Assembly: GCA_963781785.1 (NCBI GenBank)
Contig: CAWAHD010000002.1
Span: forward strand, 1,426,001-1,490,000
Source of the DNA: CAWAHD01 sp963781785
GTDB lineage: Bacteria > Planctomycetota > Planctomycetia > Isosphaerales > Isosphaeraceae
DNA length: 64,000 nucleotides
Direction of reading: 5' to 3'
Both the position numbers and the translations under genes were made by a program. This document shows, piece after piece, positions 1 through 8,916 of this stretch (the stretch's first letter is position 1; each line of letters begins with the position of its first letter). Under the pieces are notes generated by a model. The model saw nothing but the letters and a program-made list of their open reading frames with translations, was not told the DNA's origin and made no database searches.

Positions 1-203
1 CGGTGCGCTCATTCCTCAGCCTCCAGCCCCACTTGATTGACGCCAAGGGCCCTCACGGCTTTTCGCTCCACTTCCACGCCCAGGTCGGCGGCAAGGAATC
101 CAAGCCGGTGCTCGATTACTTGCAATCGATCAAGAAAATCGAGCTCAAGCCCAATCCGTTCCTGAAGAAACCGACGCAGTCCGGGGCGAAGCCGGCTACA
201 TAG
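1..203 (+). CDS. C-terminal end of an unidentified protein (5' partial)
   Basis: An open frame enters from the left edge and stops at TAG 201-203, leaving about 66 residues. The piece has a mixed hydrophobic/charged segment followed by a Lys/Pro-rich tail ending in GAKPAT. I do not recognise a domain in so short a piece. It lies upstream of, and in the same direction as, a DUF1501 gene. In planctomycetes DUF1501 genes often follow DUF1549/DUF1553 cytochrome genes, but nothing visible here proves that identity. Confidence 0.5.
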   Translation, partial: VRSFLSLQPHLIDAKGPHGFSLHFHAQVGGKESKPVLDYLQSIKKIELKPNPFLKKPTQSGAKPAT

Positions 204-351
204 ACAGCGAATGTCCATTAGAAGTTGTGGGTGTTCATCAATCTGGGTTTCGATCCTTGCTTGCGTTTTCCGCTCGTGCGTACGATAATTGTTTAACGGC
301 GAAGCCAGGGTGCGCCGATGGTTTGTGATGTGCTCGGGAGGGCCAAAGCCG

Positions 352-1731
<1,380 letters not shown>

Positions 1732-2463
1732 GTGGGAGACGCGGATCGGACGCTTCCGGTTCTTCTTTTTCAGCAAAGAGGGGCAAGAGGCGCCTCAAAT
1801 CCACGTCAACTCGCTTTGTGATCGTGCCGGGCATCCGCCCACCCTGGCCCGGTGGTGCACCCCCAATTGGGCGGCGACCACAATCGTCGCCTTTCGCTCC
1901 GCGAAAGTACGTGGTCGCGACTGCCCGGCAAGAATCGGCCCGGCCGTCGCCCACCTTTGAGCTTCTCCAGCCGGGCCTGCCAGCCTTCCGCGTTGGAGTT
2001 CCAGACACCCATGCGCCAGAGACGAAAGCACCCATGCTCGGCGCACCCGTCCTTAGAACGGCACACTCCAGCAAGGTCTTGATGCTAAACACGTTCCAGA
2101 CGCAGTGCTCCGGCCATCTCCTTCGGTGACACGGTCGTGATGGGTGGCGCGTGCTGGGTGGCGGGAAAAGCACAGGCAATAGAGCGGTACCCACAACGGC
2201 GGCGAGCGAACCATGGCGTGGCCGGTCGAAAAAAATTCGACGGAAATGTCGGGCTCGAGGCGGCACAACTCGGTTTAGAAGATGGAAGAAGTGAGCCGGG
2301 TCACTCGGCCGCGAGCAATCCGTCTCCAGGCCCACATCGGCGCGCACGTGAAAATGGAATGACGACCCGCCCTCAAGGAGGGAATCGACCCCGCATCGCA
2401 TCACGATCCAACGCACGTCGTGTCGCGGGCAGTCCCTCAAACTCTCGATTTGGAGGACTTGGC
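1732..2463. other. 730-bp gap without a convincing gene; holds a two-tier inverted repeat
   Basis: Open frames exist on both strands but none shows a start with a ribosome site, domain-like composition or a plausible N-terminus. The stretch 1874-1918 forms a nested hairpin. The outer arms are GCGACCAC (1874-1881) and GTGGTCGC (1911-1918). The inner arms are CTTTCGC (1891-1897) and GCGAAAG (1901-1907) with a three-base loop. No U-run follows, so it is not an obvious terminator. Confidence 0.5.
1874..1918. repeat. Nested inverted repeat (REP-like hairpin)
   Basis: Perfect outer arms of 8 bp enclose a perfect inner 7-bp stem with a TCC loop, separated by an asymmetric bulge of 9 and 3 bases. 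It lies in noncoding DNA between the DUF1501 gene and the small HTH-like gene. It could be a dispersed palindromic element; copy number in the genome would decide. Confidence 0.5.
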
Positions 2464-2751
2464 ATGATGAGGTATGACCCCTATCGCCGGAAGCGCCCGG
2501 AGCTGGCCTTACGCCTCCGCGAGATCCGCGAGGAACTCTACGGAGAACACGGCGCCCAGTTCATCGCCGATGCCCTGGAGGTCCGGCTCGAGACCTGGCT
2601 AAATTACGAGTCGGGGGTCACGATGCCAGCTCATGTCGTGCTCAAACTCATCGACGTCGCGCGGGTCAATCCCCACTGGCTGCTCACCGGCTGCGGAGAC
2701 CCGCATGATGATCGCAGGCGCAACCGCACGATTGGGGTCCGTCTGTTTTGA
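2464..2751 (+). CDS. Small conserved protein with an XRE-like helix-turn-helix
   Basis: A 95-residue protein starting at ATG 2464, six bases after a strong GGAGGA at 2452-2457. The N-terminal half (RKRPELALRLREIREELYG) is basic and helical. It is followed by QFIADALEVRLETWLNYESG, which has the spacing of a Cro/CI-type helix-turn-helix: the 'ALEV ... TWLNYESG' segment resembles the recognition part of XRE proteins. A hydrophobic helix follows (VLKLIDVARVNPHWLLTG). The family seems common in Isosphaeraceae. A DNA-binding regulatory role is inferred from the motif only, and no partner gene is adjacent. Confidence 0.75.
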   Translation: MMRYDPYRRKRPELALRLREIREELYGEHGAQFIADALEVRLETWLNYESGVTMPAHVVLKLIDVARVNPHWLLTGCGDPHDDRRRNRTIGVRLF

Positions 2752-2847
2752 ATTGAGTGATCTCGCGCGCTCGGGTACGTTGCCGGACGGCGGCGCGTCT
2801 CACCGATGACTGCGGGCTGGGAACAGATCGCCGCGCGCGGCCGGGCT

Positions 2848-3960
2848 TCAAGGCTTGGCCGATCCGCCGAGCAGGGCTTGGGCCTCGGCGTGAAAGCGGC
2901 CCAGCTCTTCGTCGTGCGACTTCCGCGTGACTATCCACGCCACGGACCGGTCGAAATAACTCCGCGCCTTGTCACGGTCGCCCAGTCGCCAGTGAGCCAT
3001 GGCCAGGTAGAACCAGTCCAGCGGGCTACCACCGCCGGCCATGCTGGCCGATTTTTCCAGCTCGGCGACAGCGGCCGGGTCGTCGCCGTGCCGGAAGTAG
3101 GCCACGCCGAGGGTATTCCGGTAACTGGCGGATTCGGGCCGGGCGGCGACGACCTTCCGCGCCAGCCGCAGCGCCATCGCCGCATCGCGCAAACCCGGCT
3201 CGGGACCGGTCGCGAGGAACCACGCGAGGTCATTGTCGACGTCGGGGTCGGGCCCGGCCAGCTTGAGTGCCTTGCGAAGCGCCTCGGTTGCTTCGGTCTG
3301 CCGGCCGAGACCGTGGAGCAGACAAGCCACCTCCAGTCCGCTCTGTGCCATCTTCATCCGATGTTCCGGTTCATGCGGAAACCTGTCCTTGAGCGTTTCG
3401 TGAAGCTCGATCACGCGGCGGCACAGTTCGACTGCCTCCTGGGGCCGGCCCAGACGCTTCAGCAAATCGGCCAGATACGGCAAGGCACGCGCCAGGGCGA
3501 TGCGGGGGTACATCACCGACTGGGGCAATTCCTTGATGACGCCATCGAGCAGATTCACGGCCTTCCTGTAGGATTGCTCCGCCTCGCGGGATTGGCCTGA
3601 CGCGTCCAGGATCCGTCCCAGGTTGACGAAATTGCGCGCCGCGTACTGTTCGACCGAGCGCTTCAGCTTGCCCCCGGCGAGCACCCGGTCGTAGATCTGC
3701 ACGGCTTCGCGGACGGCGGCCTCGGCCTGGGCCGATTTGCCGGCATCGAAAAAGAACATCCCCTGGTCGCCCAGCGCGAGCGCCAGCTCGGAATTGAAGT
3801 TCGCGTTGTTCGGCTCGGTGCGCACGCCGGCGCGGTCGAGTTCCAGAATGCGACGGAACAGCGGTTCGATCTCGCCCGGGTGCTCCCGGTTCGAGAGCAG
3901 ACCGGCGGTGTTGAGCAGGGTGTTGGCCAGTGCGAGCTGGCGCTCGGGCTCGTGGGGTGA
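2848..3960 (-). CDS. TPR-containing C-terminal part of Ser/Thr kinase (separated by frameshift)
   Basis: This frame continues the kinase gene that starts at 5864. It carries tetratricopeptide-like helices such as LGRPQEAVELCRRVIELHETL and ESASYRNTLGVAYFRHGDDPAAVAELEKSA, ending at TGA 2848-2850. The first internal ATG is at 3825, but homologous TPR sequence already reads in this frame from about 3960 (ESPHEPERQLALANTLL). That is exactly where the upstream kinase frame turns into low-complexity Ser/Pro/Thr. One inserted or lost base near 3955-3975 therefore separates the two halves. In planctomycetes such TPR tails are the presumed cytoplasmic or periplasmic interaction arms of membrane-bound kinases. 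Confidence 0.75.
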   Translation of the reverse strand, partial: SPHEPERQLALANTLLNTAGLLSNREHPGEIEPLFRRILELDRAGVRTEPNNANFNSELALALGDQGMFFFDAGKSAQAEAAVREAVQIYDRVLAGGKLKRSVEQYAARNFVNLGRILDASGQSREAEQSYRKAVNLLDGVIKELPQSVMYPRIALARALPYLADLLKRLGRPQEAVELCRRVIELHETLKDRFPHEPEHRMKMAQSGLEVACLLHGLGRQTEATEALRKALKLAGPDPDVDNDLAWFLATGPEPGLRDAAMALRLARKVVAARPESASYRNTLGVAYFRHGDDPAAVAELEKSASMAGGGSPLDWFYLAMAHWRLGDRDKARSYFDRSVAWIVTRKSHDEELGRFHAEAQALLGGSAKP

Positions 3961-5864
3961 CTCGCGCAGAGCGCTTCCTGAAGCCGGGCTGCCTGGTCGT
4001 ACGCCTCTCGTGCCGCCGGAGTGTTACCCTGGTCGCGCAGAGCGTTGCCCCGCCACCGATGGCTGTCTGCCAACTCGATGCGCAGCTCCTTGCTGTGCGG
4101 GTCTTCCGCCAGCAAGGCCGTCAGCAGGCTCGCCTGCCGGCGCCAGGCTTCCGCCGCCCGGGCCGTCTGACCGAGCGTGTAGTAAATATTGGCGACCTGA
4201 TCGAAAAGCCGCGCGGTGTCGCGGCGCACCGACGGGTCATTTGCGTCGTCTGGAAACAGCCCCTGGTAGAGGTCGAGTGCTTGCTGCAGCACAGCCTGCC
4301 CGGCGCGGTAGGTCTCCCGCCATCCAAGCAGGGTGTTCCCCAGTTCCTTGAGCCGGCCGACGCGATCCAGGACGATGCGTAAATGCTCATCGGCACGCGC
4401 CTTCTCGGAGCGTGCCGCATCCCTTTCCCGGCGGAACGCGGCGACGAGCCGCTCGGCTCGGTCGGCATTCGCTCTGGCGCACTGCCACTGCCAGAGAACC
4501 CCGGAGCTGCCGGCGAGGAAGACCAGCACGAGCGCGGCCAGCAGACCGGCGAAGCCCGGCTTGCGGCGGCACCAGACGATGACCCGCTCGGCGGTCCCCA
4601 CCGGGCGTGCTTTCACCGGCTCGCCGGCCTGAAACCGCCTGAGGTCCTCGGCCAGGGCCTGGGCCGTCCCATATCGGCAGCCGGCTTCCTTGCGCAGGCA
4701 CTTCAGGCAAATCGTCTCCAGGTCGCGCGGCACGGTCGGCTGAAGCCGCCGGGGAGGTACCGGCTCGTCTTGCCGCACCAGCCCGAGCGTCGCGTCGACC
4801 GTCGCCGCCGCAAACGGCGGCCGGCCCGTAAGCGCTTCGTAAAGGATGGCCCCGAGCCCATAAACGTCCACCGCCGCGGTGATCGGCGTGGGCTTTCCCG
4901 CTGCCTGCTCCGGGGCCATGTAACTGGGCGTGCCGACCACATCTCCGCTGTGCGTCAAGTCGCCGCCGGCCAGAAACTTGGCCACGCCGAAGTCGGTAAC
5001 CTTGGCGCAAACTTCGGCTGACAGCGAACGTGGAGCAGAATACCGAGCGCCGCGCACCCCGTCAGACAGCCCCTCCAATTCACTTTCCGGCGCGTCCAAG
5101 AGGACGTTGGCCGGCTTGAGGTCGCGATGGATGACTCCTTGCTGGTGCGCGTAATGGATGGCATCGGCCAGTATGGCCACCAGCCGCGCGGCCTCACCGG
5201 GGGGCTGGGGAGCACCGCGAAGGATGTTCGCCAGACTTCCTCCCGACACGTATTCGAGAACCAGGTACGGCTGAGACCCGGCCCCTCCCGCGGCGGGGAC
5301 CTCGCCGAATTCGTAGAGCTGAACCAGGTGCTGGTGCCTGAGCCTGGCGATCGCTCGGGCTTCCTGGACGAAGCGCTGGCGCCGTCCGGGCCCGGCGCGA
5401 TGGGCGTCGCGCAGGAACTTGACCGCAACGTCGCGGCCGAGCGAAACCTGCCGGGCCTTGAAGACAACGCCCATCCCGCCAGATCCCAGCACCTCGAGCA
5501 ACTCCAGTCCCTCGATTTCCGGCCAGCAAACCGCCAGGCCCGCGGCGGGATCGCTCCGGCGGCGATGGGTCGGTCCGGCGGAGCTCGGCGCGTCCTCGGG
5601 CGCCGCTTCCCGTTCCTGGGAGCGATCGTCCTGAAAATCAAGGCCGTAGCGATCCCAACACGCTCGGTCGAGCGCAACCAGCTCCCGGGTGAGTACCGCT
5701 CGTTCGGCCCCTTCAAATCCATCGAGATAGGTTGAGACAAGCGGCGCAAGGGCGGCCAACCGGGCTGCCTTCCACGCCCTCTCGAAGCCATCGCAGACCG
5801 CATCGACGCGCGCTGCCGCTTCGGGAGAGAGCTGTTCGTAGACGCTGGTCGCCGCGGAGATCAT
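3663..5864 (-). CDS. Serine/threonine protein kinase, membrane-anchored, with TPR region (C-terminus frameshifted)
   Basis: The start is ATG 5864, overlapping the stop of the upstream sigma factor as ATGA, which implies translational coupling. Residues from about 110 form a Hanks-type kinase: glycine loop GSGGMGVVFKA, VAVKFL lysine, catalytic HRDLKPAN, VTDFGVAKF, GTPSYMAPEQ, then the planctomycete kinase ending RDLETICLKCLRKE ... FQAGEPVKARPVG. A single membrane segment follows (FAGLLAALVLVFLAGSSGVLW), then TPR helices. After about position 3965 the frame becomes meaningless and the TPRs resume in another frame down to 2848. The complete gene would encode about 1000 residues. Role: signalling with the adjacent ECF sigma factor, a pairing well known in this phylum. 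Confidence 0.85.
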   Translation of the reverse strand: MISAATSVYEQLSPEAAARVDAVCDGFERAWKAARLAALAPLVSTYLDGFEGAERAVLTRELVALDRACWDRYGLDFQDDRSQEREAAPEDAPSSAGPTHRRRSDPAAGLAVCWPEIEGLELLEVLGSGGMGVVFKARQVSLGRDVAVKFLRDAHRAGPGRRQRFVQEARAIARLRHQHLVQLYEFGEVPAAGGAGSQPYLVLEYVSGGSLANILRGAPQPPGEAARLVAILADAIHYAHQQGVIHRDLKPANVLLDAPESELEGLSDGVRGARYSAPRSLSAEVCAKVTDFGVAKFLAGGDLTHSGDVVGTPSYMAPEQAAGKPTPITAAVDVYGLGAILYEALTGRPPFAAATVDATLGLVRQDEPVPPRRLQPTVPRDLETICLKCLRKEAGCRYGTAQALAEDLRRFQAGEPVKARPVGTAERVIVWCRRKPGFAGLLAALVLVFLAGSSGVLWQWQCARANADRAERLVAAFRRERDAARSEKARADEHLRIVLDRVGRLKELGNTLLGWRETYRAGQAVLQQALDLYQGLFPDDANDPSVRRDTARLFDQVANIYYTLGQTARAAEAWRRQASLLTALLAEDPHSKELRIELADSHRWRGNALRDQGNTPAAREAYDQAARLQEALCASHPTSPSASSHWPTPCSTPPVCSRTGSTRARSNRCSVAFWNSTAPACAPSRTTRTSIPSWRSRWATRGCSFSMPANRPRPRPPSAKPCRSTTGCSPGAS

Positions 5865-6445
5865 GACCGGCGCGCCTCCAGCTCGTGCCTCCAGAGTAGC
5901 CGGATGCGGCTCACCTTGCGCTCGATGGTGCGCGGGACGCAATCCAGCCGGGCGGCGATCTCCTCGTGGGTATAGCCTTCGACTTTCCAGAGCGCAATTT
6001 GCCGCAGCTCGGGCTCCTTGAGCGTATCCAAGAGACGCCGGCACTCGTCGGCCAGCTCGGCGGCCTCCTCCGGTGTGGGCTCGCGGGTGAGCACGCATGC
6101 GATTTCGTCGTCACCCACGACCTCGGCCGGCCGATGCCGCCGGATGAGAATCGATGGCACGCGAGATGGTCCGTGTAGCCAGCAGGCGCCACAGGTCGTC
6201 GCGGCCGGCCAGGTCGAGCGACCGCGCGGGGTCTCGGAGGCGCTGGCACACGCTTTGGAAGGAGCGCAGAGCCAGATCCTCATCATAGCCGCCCAGACCC
6301 GGCAGGTTCCGGAGCCGCTTGCGCACAGTCGAATCAGCCTGTCGAAGTAGGCAGTCAACAGCGGGCGGACCGCCGAGCTGTTGCCGTCCTGCACAGCACG
6401 GATCAGTCGTGTGATTGACTGGCAAGCCTCAGCCGAGGACGTCAT
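5861..6445 (-). pseudogene. ECF-family sigma factor (planctomycete type), two frame changes
   Basis: The N-terminus starts at ATG 6445 (MTSSAEACQSITRLIRAVQDGN ...), typical of planctomycete ECF sigma factors that partner with kinases. Sigma-2 homology then moves to another frame at about 6326 (VRKRLRNLPGLGGYDEDLALRSF ... DDLWRLLATRTISRAI). It returns at about 6150 to the first frame, which carries the sigma-4 region (LKEPELRQIALWKVEGYTHEEIAARL, then CVPRTIERK). The linker between the two conserved blocks is roughly 15 residues shorter than usual, so real deletion is possible as well as sequencing error. The stop TGA overlaps the kinase ATG at 5862-5864. If functional it would direct RNA polymerase to genes controlled by the neighbouring kinase. 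Confidence 0.75.
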
Positions 6446-6605
6446 GTGTTTGCCCCAAAATGCTTTTCTAAGCGTGACTATACGCTCGAGGCCGGCATAT
6501 TGCAGCGCCAATTGGTGGTTTACCGACAGAAAAAGAAACTCGGACACCCATCCGATGCCGGCTAGATTAGGGATAGGGCACGGTTCTACGCACACGTTCA
6601 TCGAC

Positions 6606-6813
6606 TGGCGCAGCCAGCGCGCGGCATACGGGTGTCGACGGAATGCGCAACCTGAGAAGGCCGTGATCGGGATCAGGCAGACGTGCCGGGCGCTGCTTGC
6701 TTGTTTCGGCCGATCACGGCGCGGCGCGATCCACACACTCGCTGGCACGCGTCCCGCGCGTGGACATGCTTGGAGACGCTTGAACGCAGCCGGCCCTGAA
6801 CTCACATCGGCGC
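6606..6813. repeat. Long imperfect direct repeat, copy A (about 210 bp)
   Basis: This stretch reappears, roughly three-quarters identical by eye, at 6958-7172 in the same orientation. Shared landmarks in order are GCGCAGCCAGCGCGCGGCAT, a CTTGTTTCGGC/CCTGTTTCGGC block, GGCGCGATCCAC, CGCGTGG-CATGCTT and CCCTGAACTCA. The short-unit array 6832-6910 lies between the two copies. Neither copy has a credible protein in either strand. Confidence 0.7.
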
Positions 6814-6831
6814 CCACGTTCACGTCAGGAA

Positions 6832-6910
6832 GGATTGCAGACACCCAGGATTGCAGACACCCAGACAGGGATTGCAGACACCCAGACAGGGATTGCAGAC
6901 ACCCAGACAG
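6832..6910. repeat. Tandem array of REP-like 21-bp units left of the transposase
   Basis: Four units begin at 6832, 6848, 6869 and 6890. The first is a 16-base short unit and the other three are identical 21-base units. All share the core GGATTGCAGACACCCA. Its reverse complement, CTGGGTGTCTGCAATCC, matches the units at 8684-8756 on the other side of the transposase gene, so the two flanking clusters point in opposite directions. Confidence 0.85.
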
Positions 6911-6957
6911 TGCCGGCTCCATGATCGAGAGAACCACGCGGTGAGCACAGGGTCATG

Positions 6958-7172
6958 CACTCGCGCAGCCAGCGCGCGGCATCCGGATGGCGATTGAGCG
7001 CGCGACCCCCGAAGGCCCGCGAACGGAATCAGCCGGGCGTTCATGGAACTGCTCGCCTGTTTCGGCGGATCGCAGTACGGCGCGATCCACTCACTCGCCG
7101 GTAAGCGTCCGGCGCGTGGTCATGCTTCGAGGCGATTAAACGCAGCCCGCCCTGAACTCAGATCGGCCGCCC
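6958..7172. repeat. Long imperfect direct repeat, copy B
   Basis: Second copy of the element at 6606-6813, in the same orientation. It ends about 20 bases before the end of the transposase gene. The pair suggests a duplication that accompanied growth of the array between them. Confidence 0.7.
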
Positions 7173-7192
7173 TGCGGCATCAATCCGTTTGC

Positions 7193-8410
7193 TTAGACAA
7201 AAGCGGCCTGAGCGGCCGCCTTTCCCTGAAACCAACGTCGCGAGCAACCCGGCGCGGCCCGCGCGAGCGAACTCGCGCGACCGGCCGCTTGCTTGAACAT
7301 GCGGCCGAATTCGCTTACCGTCTTCACCCAATTCGATCGATCGAGCCCTAGCCGGTCGAGGATCGGAGCCAGGTTGTCCGGGATCGCCCCGCACTTGTTC
7401 TCACGGATCTCCCGGCCGGTCCAATCGAGCAGCATGATGTACTTTTGGGTGTCGATCGGCAAAAACCCCTGATCCGACGCACGAGCACGCGGACCTCCCG
7501 GTGACTGAGCGACGAGTGGGATAGGCGGCAGGGCGTCGCCGGAAGTGAAAGGTGCCGCACAAACCTCTGGCTCGTGACGACTGGAGATGGTTGGGTCCGC
7601 GGCTGGATCCGTCTCTTCCGGTGAAGACAGCGACTGCTCGGCGCACGGCATTCCAGGTACCAGGTCCGTCTCTTGTAGTGTCAATTCGCAAAGCCAGGGT
7701 TCGGGATGACCGCAAGTGTCGATACCGCTCTCCTCGCGCGGTGACGACGGAGCGGCCGAATGTTCGGCCAGGCTACGGATGCGGTCGAAGCCCGACGTGA
7801 ACTGCGATTCCTCGGGAGTGGCCGCGATCCCGGCCCGGACCGGATTGAGATCGACATATACACTACAAGCCAGTAGTGCAGACTCATCGAGCAACGGCTG
7901 AGATTTGAACCGACCGGCCCAGAATCTTCCGAACGAGCCCTCCTCGTGATTAGCCTTGCGGGCCACCCATTCGCACAAGCACCGCATGAACCAAGAAAGG
8001 CTCGCGAGCCGCGACCGCAGAATCGCCAGACGATCGGCATCAGCGGCGAGCATGGCCACGTCGTGGCGGTCCGGCTCACGTGGCTCGCCAGTCCGCTCGT
8101 CGCGCTGGGGAAAGAGCTTGCGCCATCGGATCGCGACCTCAAGATCGGACCACTCTCGGGCGACGTCGGGTCGATTGCGAAGTACAATGTGTAAGTGGTT
8201 GCTCATTACGGCATAATCGCAAACCTCAACTCCGAAAAGCCCTGCAAGCTGCCGAAGCCGGTCGAGAACCCAGTCCTTCCGGTGGCTGTAATCCTGCCCC
8301 GTGTACGAGTCGGCACCGCAGAGGAAAGCTCTTCGAACGCAACGAGCGATGCAGTGGTAAACGCCAACACGGTCTTCATCGACGATGTCGCGGCGGGCGT
8401 AGGCAGGCAT
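7193..8410 (-). CDS. REP-associated tyrosine transposase (RAYT, IS200/Y1 type)
   Basis: A 405-residue protein from ATG 8410. It opens with MPAYARR...DRVGVYHCIARCVRRAFLCG, the usual start of Y1 transposases of the RAYT group. The metal-binding HUH motif is seen as HLH in YAVMSNHLHIVL, and the C-terminal helical part contains WAGRFKSQPLLDESALLACSVYVDLNPVRA. RAYTs nick and rejoin single-stranded DNA at palindromic repeats through a tyrosine. They are usually domesticated, single-copy genes flanked by their REP sequences. Here clusters of one short motif lie on both sides in inverse orientation, which fits. A TTGACA-16-TATTGT promoter precedes it. The last third is acidic and low in conservation. 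Confidence 0.88.
   Translation of the reverse strand: MPAYARRDIVDEDRVGVYHCIARCVRRAFLCGADSYTGQDYSHRKDWVLDRLRQLAGLFGVEVCDYAVMSNHLHIVLRNRPDVAREWSDLEVAIRWRKLFPQRDERTGEPREPDRHDVAMLAADADRLAILRSRLASLSWFMRCLCEWVARKANHEEGSFGRFWAGRFKSQPLLDESALLACSVYVDLNPVRAGIAATPEESQFTSGFDRIRSLAEHSAAPSSPREESGIDTCGHPEPWLCELTLQETDLVPGMPCAEQSLSSPEETDPAADPTISSRHEPEVCAAPFTSGDALPPIPLVAQSPGGPRARASDQGFLPIDTQKYIMLLDWTGREIRENKCGAIPDNLAPILDRLGLDRSNWVKTVSEFGRMFKQAAGRASSLARAAPGCSRRWFQGKAAAQAAFV
7199..7219 (-). terminator. Possible intrinsic terminator overlapping the end of the transposase gene
   Basis: On the minus strand GCGGCC (7219-7214), loop GCTCA, GGCCGC (7208-7203) and TTTT (7202-7199) form a short GC-rich hairpin with a brief U-run. 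It overlaps the last codons of the transposase. The stem is only 6 bp, so this is tentative. Confidence 0.35.
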
Positions 8411-8472
8411 GGGCGGCTCCGGGTGTGAGCAGGTGCGCGACACGCGCTGTGTTCGTATCAACAGAAGTGGAC

Positions 8473-8500
8473 ACAATACCACAACCTTCCGGATTGTCAA
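8473..8500 (-). promoter_or_regulatory. Sigma-70-like promoter of the transposase gene
   Basis: On the minus strand TTGACA (8500-8495) and TATTGT (8478-8473) are separated by 16 bases, about 63 bases upstream of the transposase ATG at 8410. It is a perfect -35 with a 4/6 -10, one of the best promoter matches in this GC-rich window. Confidence 0.55.
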
Positions 8501-8622
8501 GCATCGGGAGGGAGAGTTCTTCGCCCAAGTTGTGGGACCGAGGGGAGCCCATTCGCCGGCGCGAACGAACACCCGTCCCAACCGCGCTGGCCGCATTGCC
8601 GTGGCCATGTTCCCGTCAGGGT

Positions 8623-8675
8623 GAGATGAACGGTGGGTGTCTGTCTTTCTTAGGCGAGATGAACGGTGGGTGTCT
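8623..8675. repeat. Two 20-bp direct repeats, 33 bp apart
   Basis: GAGATGAACGGTGGGTGTCT occurs perfectly at 8623-8642 and 8656-8675. Its end GGGTGTCT is shared with the 17-bp units just to the right and, in reverse complement, with the array at 6832-6910. This is part of the right-hand repeat cluster of the transposase locus. Confidence 0.8.
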
Positions 8676-8683
8676 CGCTTTCC

Positions 8684-8756
8684 CTGGGCCTCTGCCATCC
8701 CCTCTGGGTGTCTGCCATCCCCTGGGTGTCTGCCGCCCCTGGGTGTCTGCCGCCCC
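8684..8756. repeat. Tandem 17-18-bp REP-like units right of the transposase
   Basis: An imperfect unit at 8684-8702 is followed by CTGGGTGTCTGCCATCCC at 8704-8721, then CTGGGTGTCTGCCGCCCC at 8722-8739 and again at 8739-8756, sharing one base. The core CTGGGTGTCTGC is the reverse complement of the left array core. Confidence 0.85.
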
Positions 8757-8916
8757 TGACGCAGTTGACGCAGGGTTGCGCCGTCGGCTTGCGAGTCTTG
8801 GCCTAGTCCCAGAGCGGGTTACATGCATGCCAGGTGTCGCCGGGGTCGACGTCGGAAGGTCGCCAAAGCCTTACGCGCTGGCGCGTCGGGCTGCTCACGC
8901 ACGCTCATCTTCTGCC

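Noticed and set aside
6832..8756. The repeat clusters as a CRISPR array
   Set aside because: Units follow each other directly without unique spacers of constant length, and no cas gene is present.
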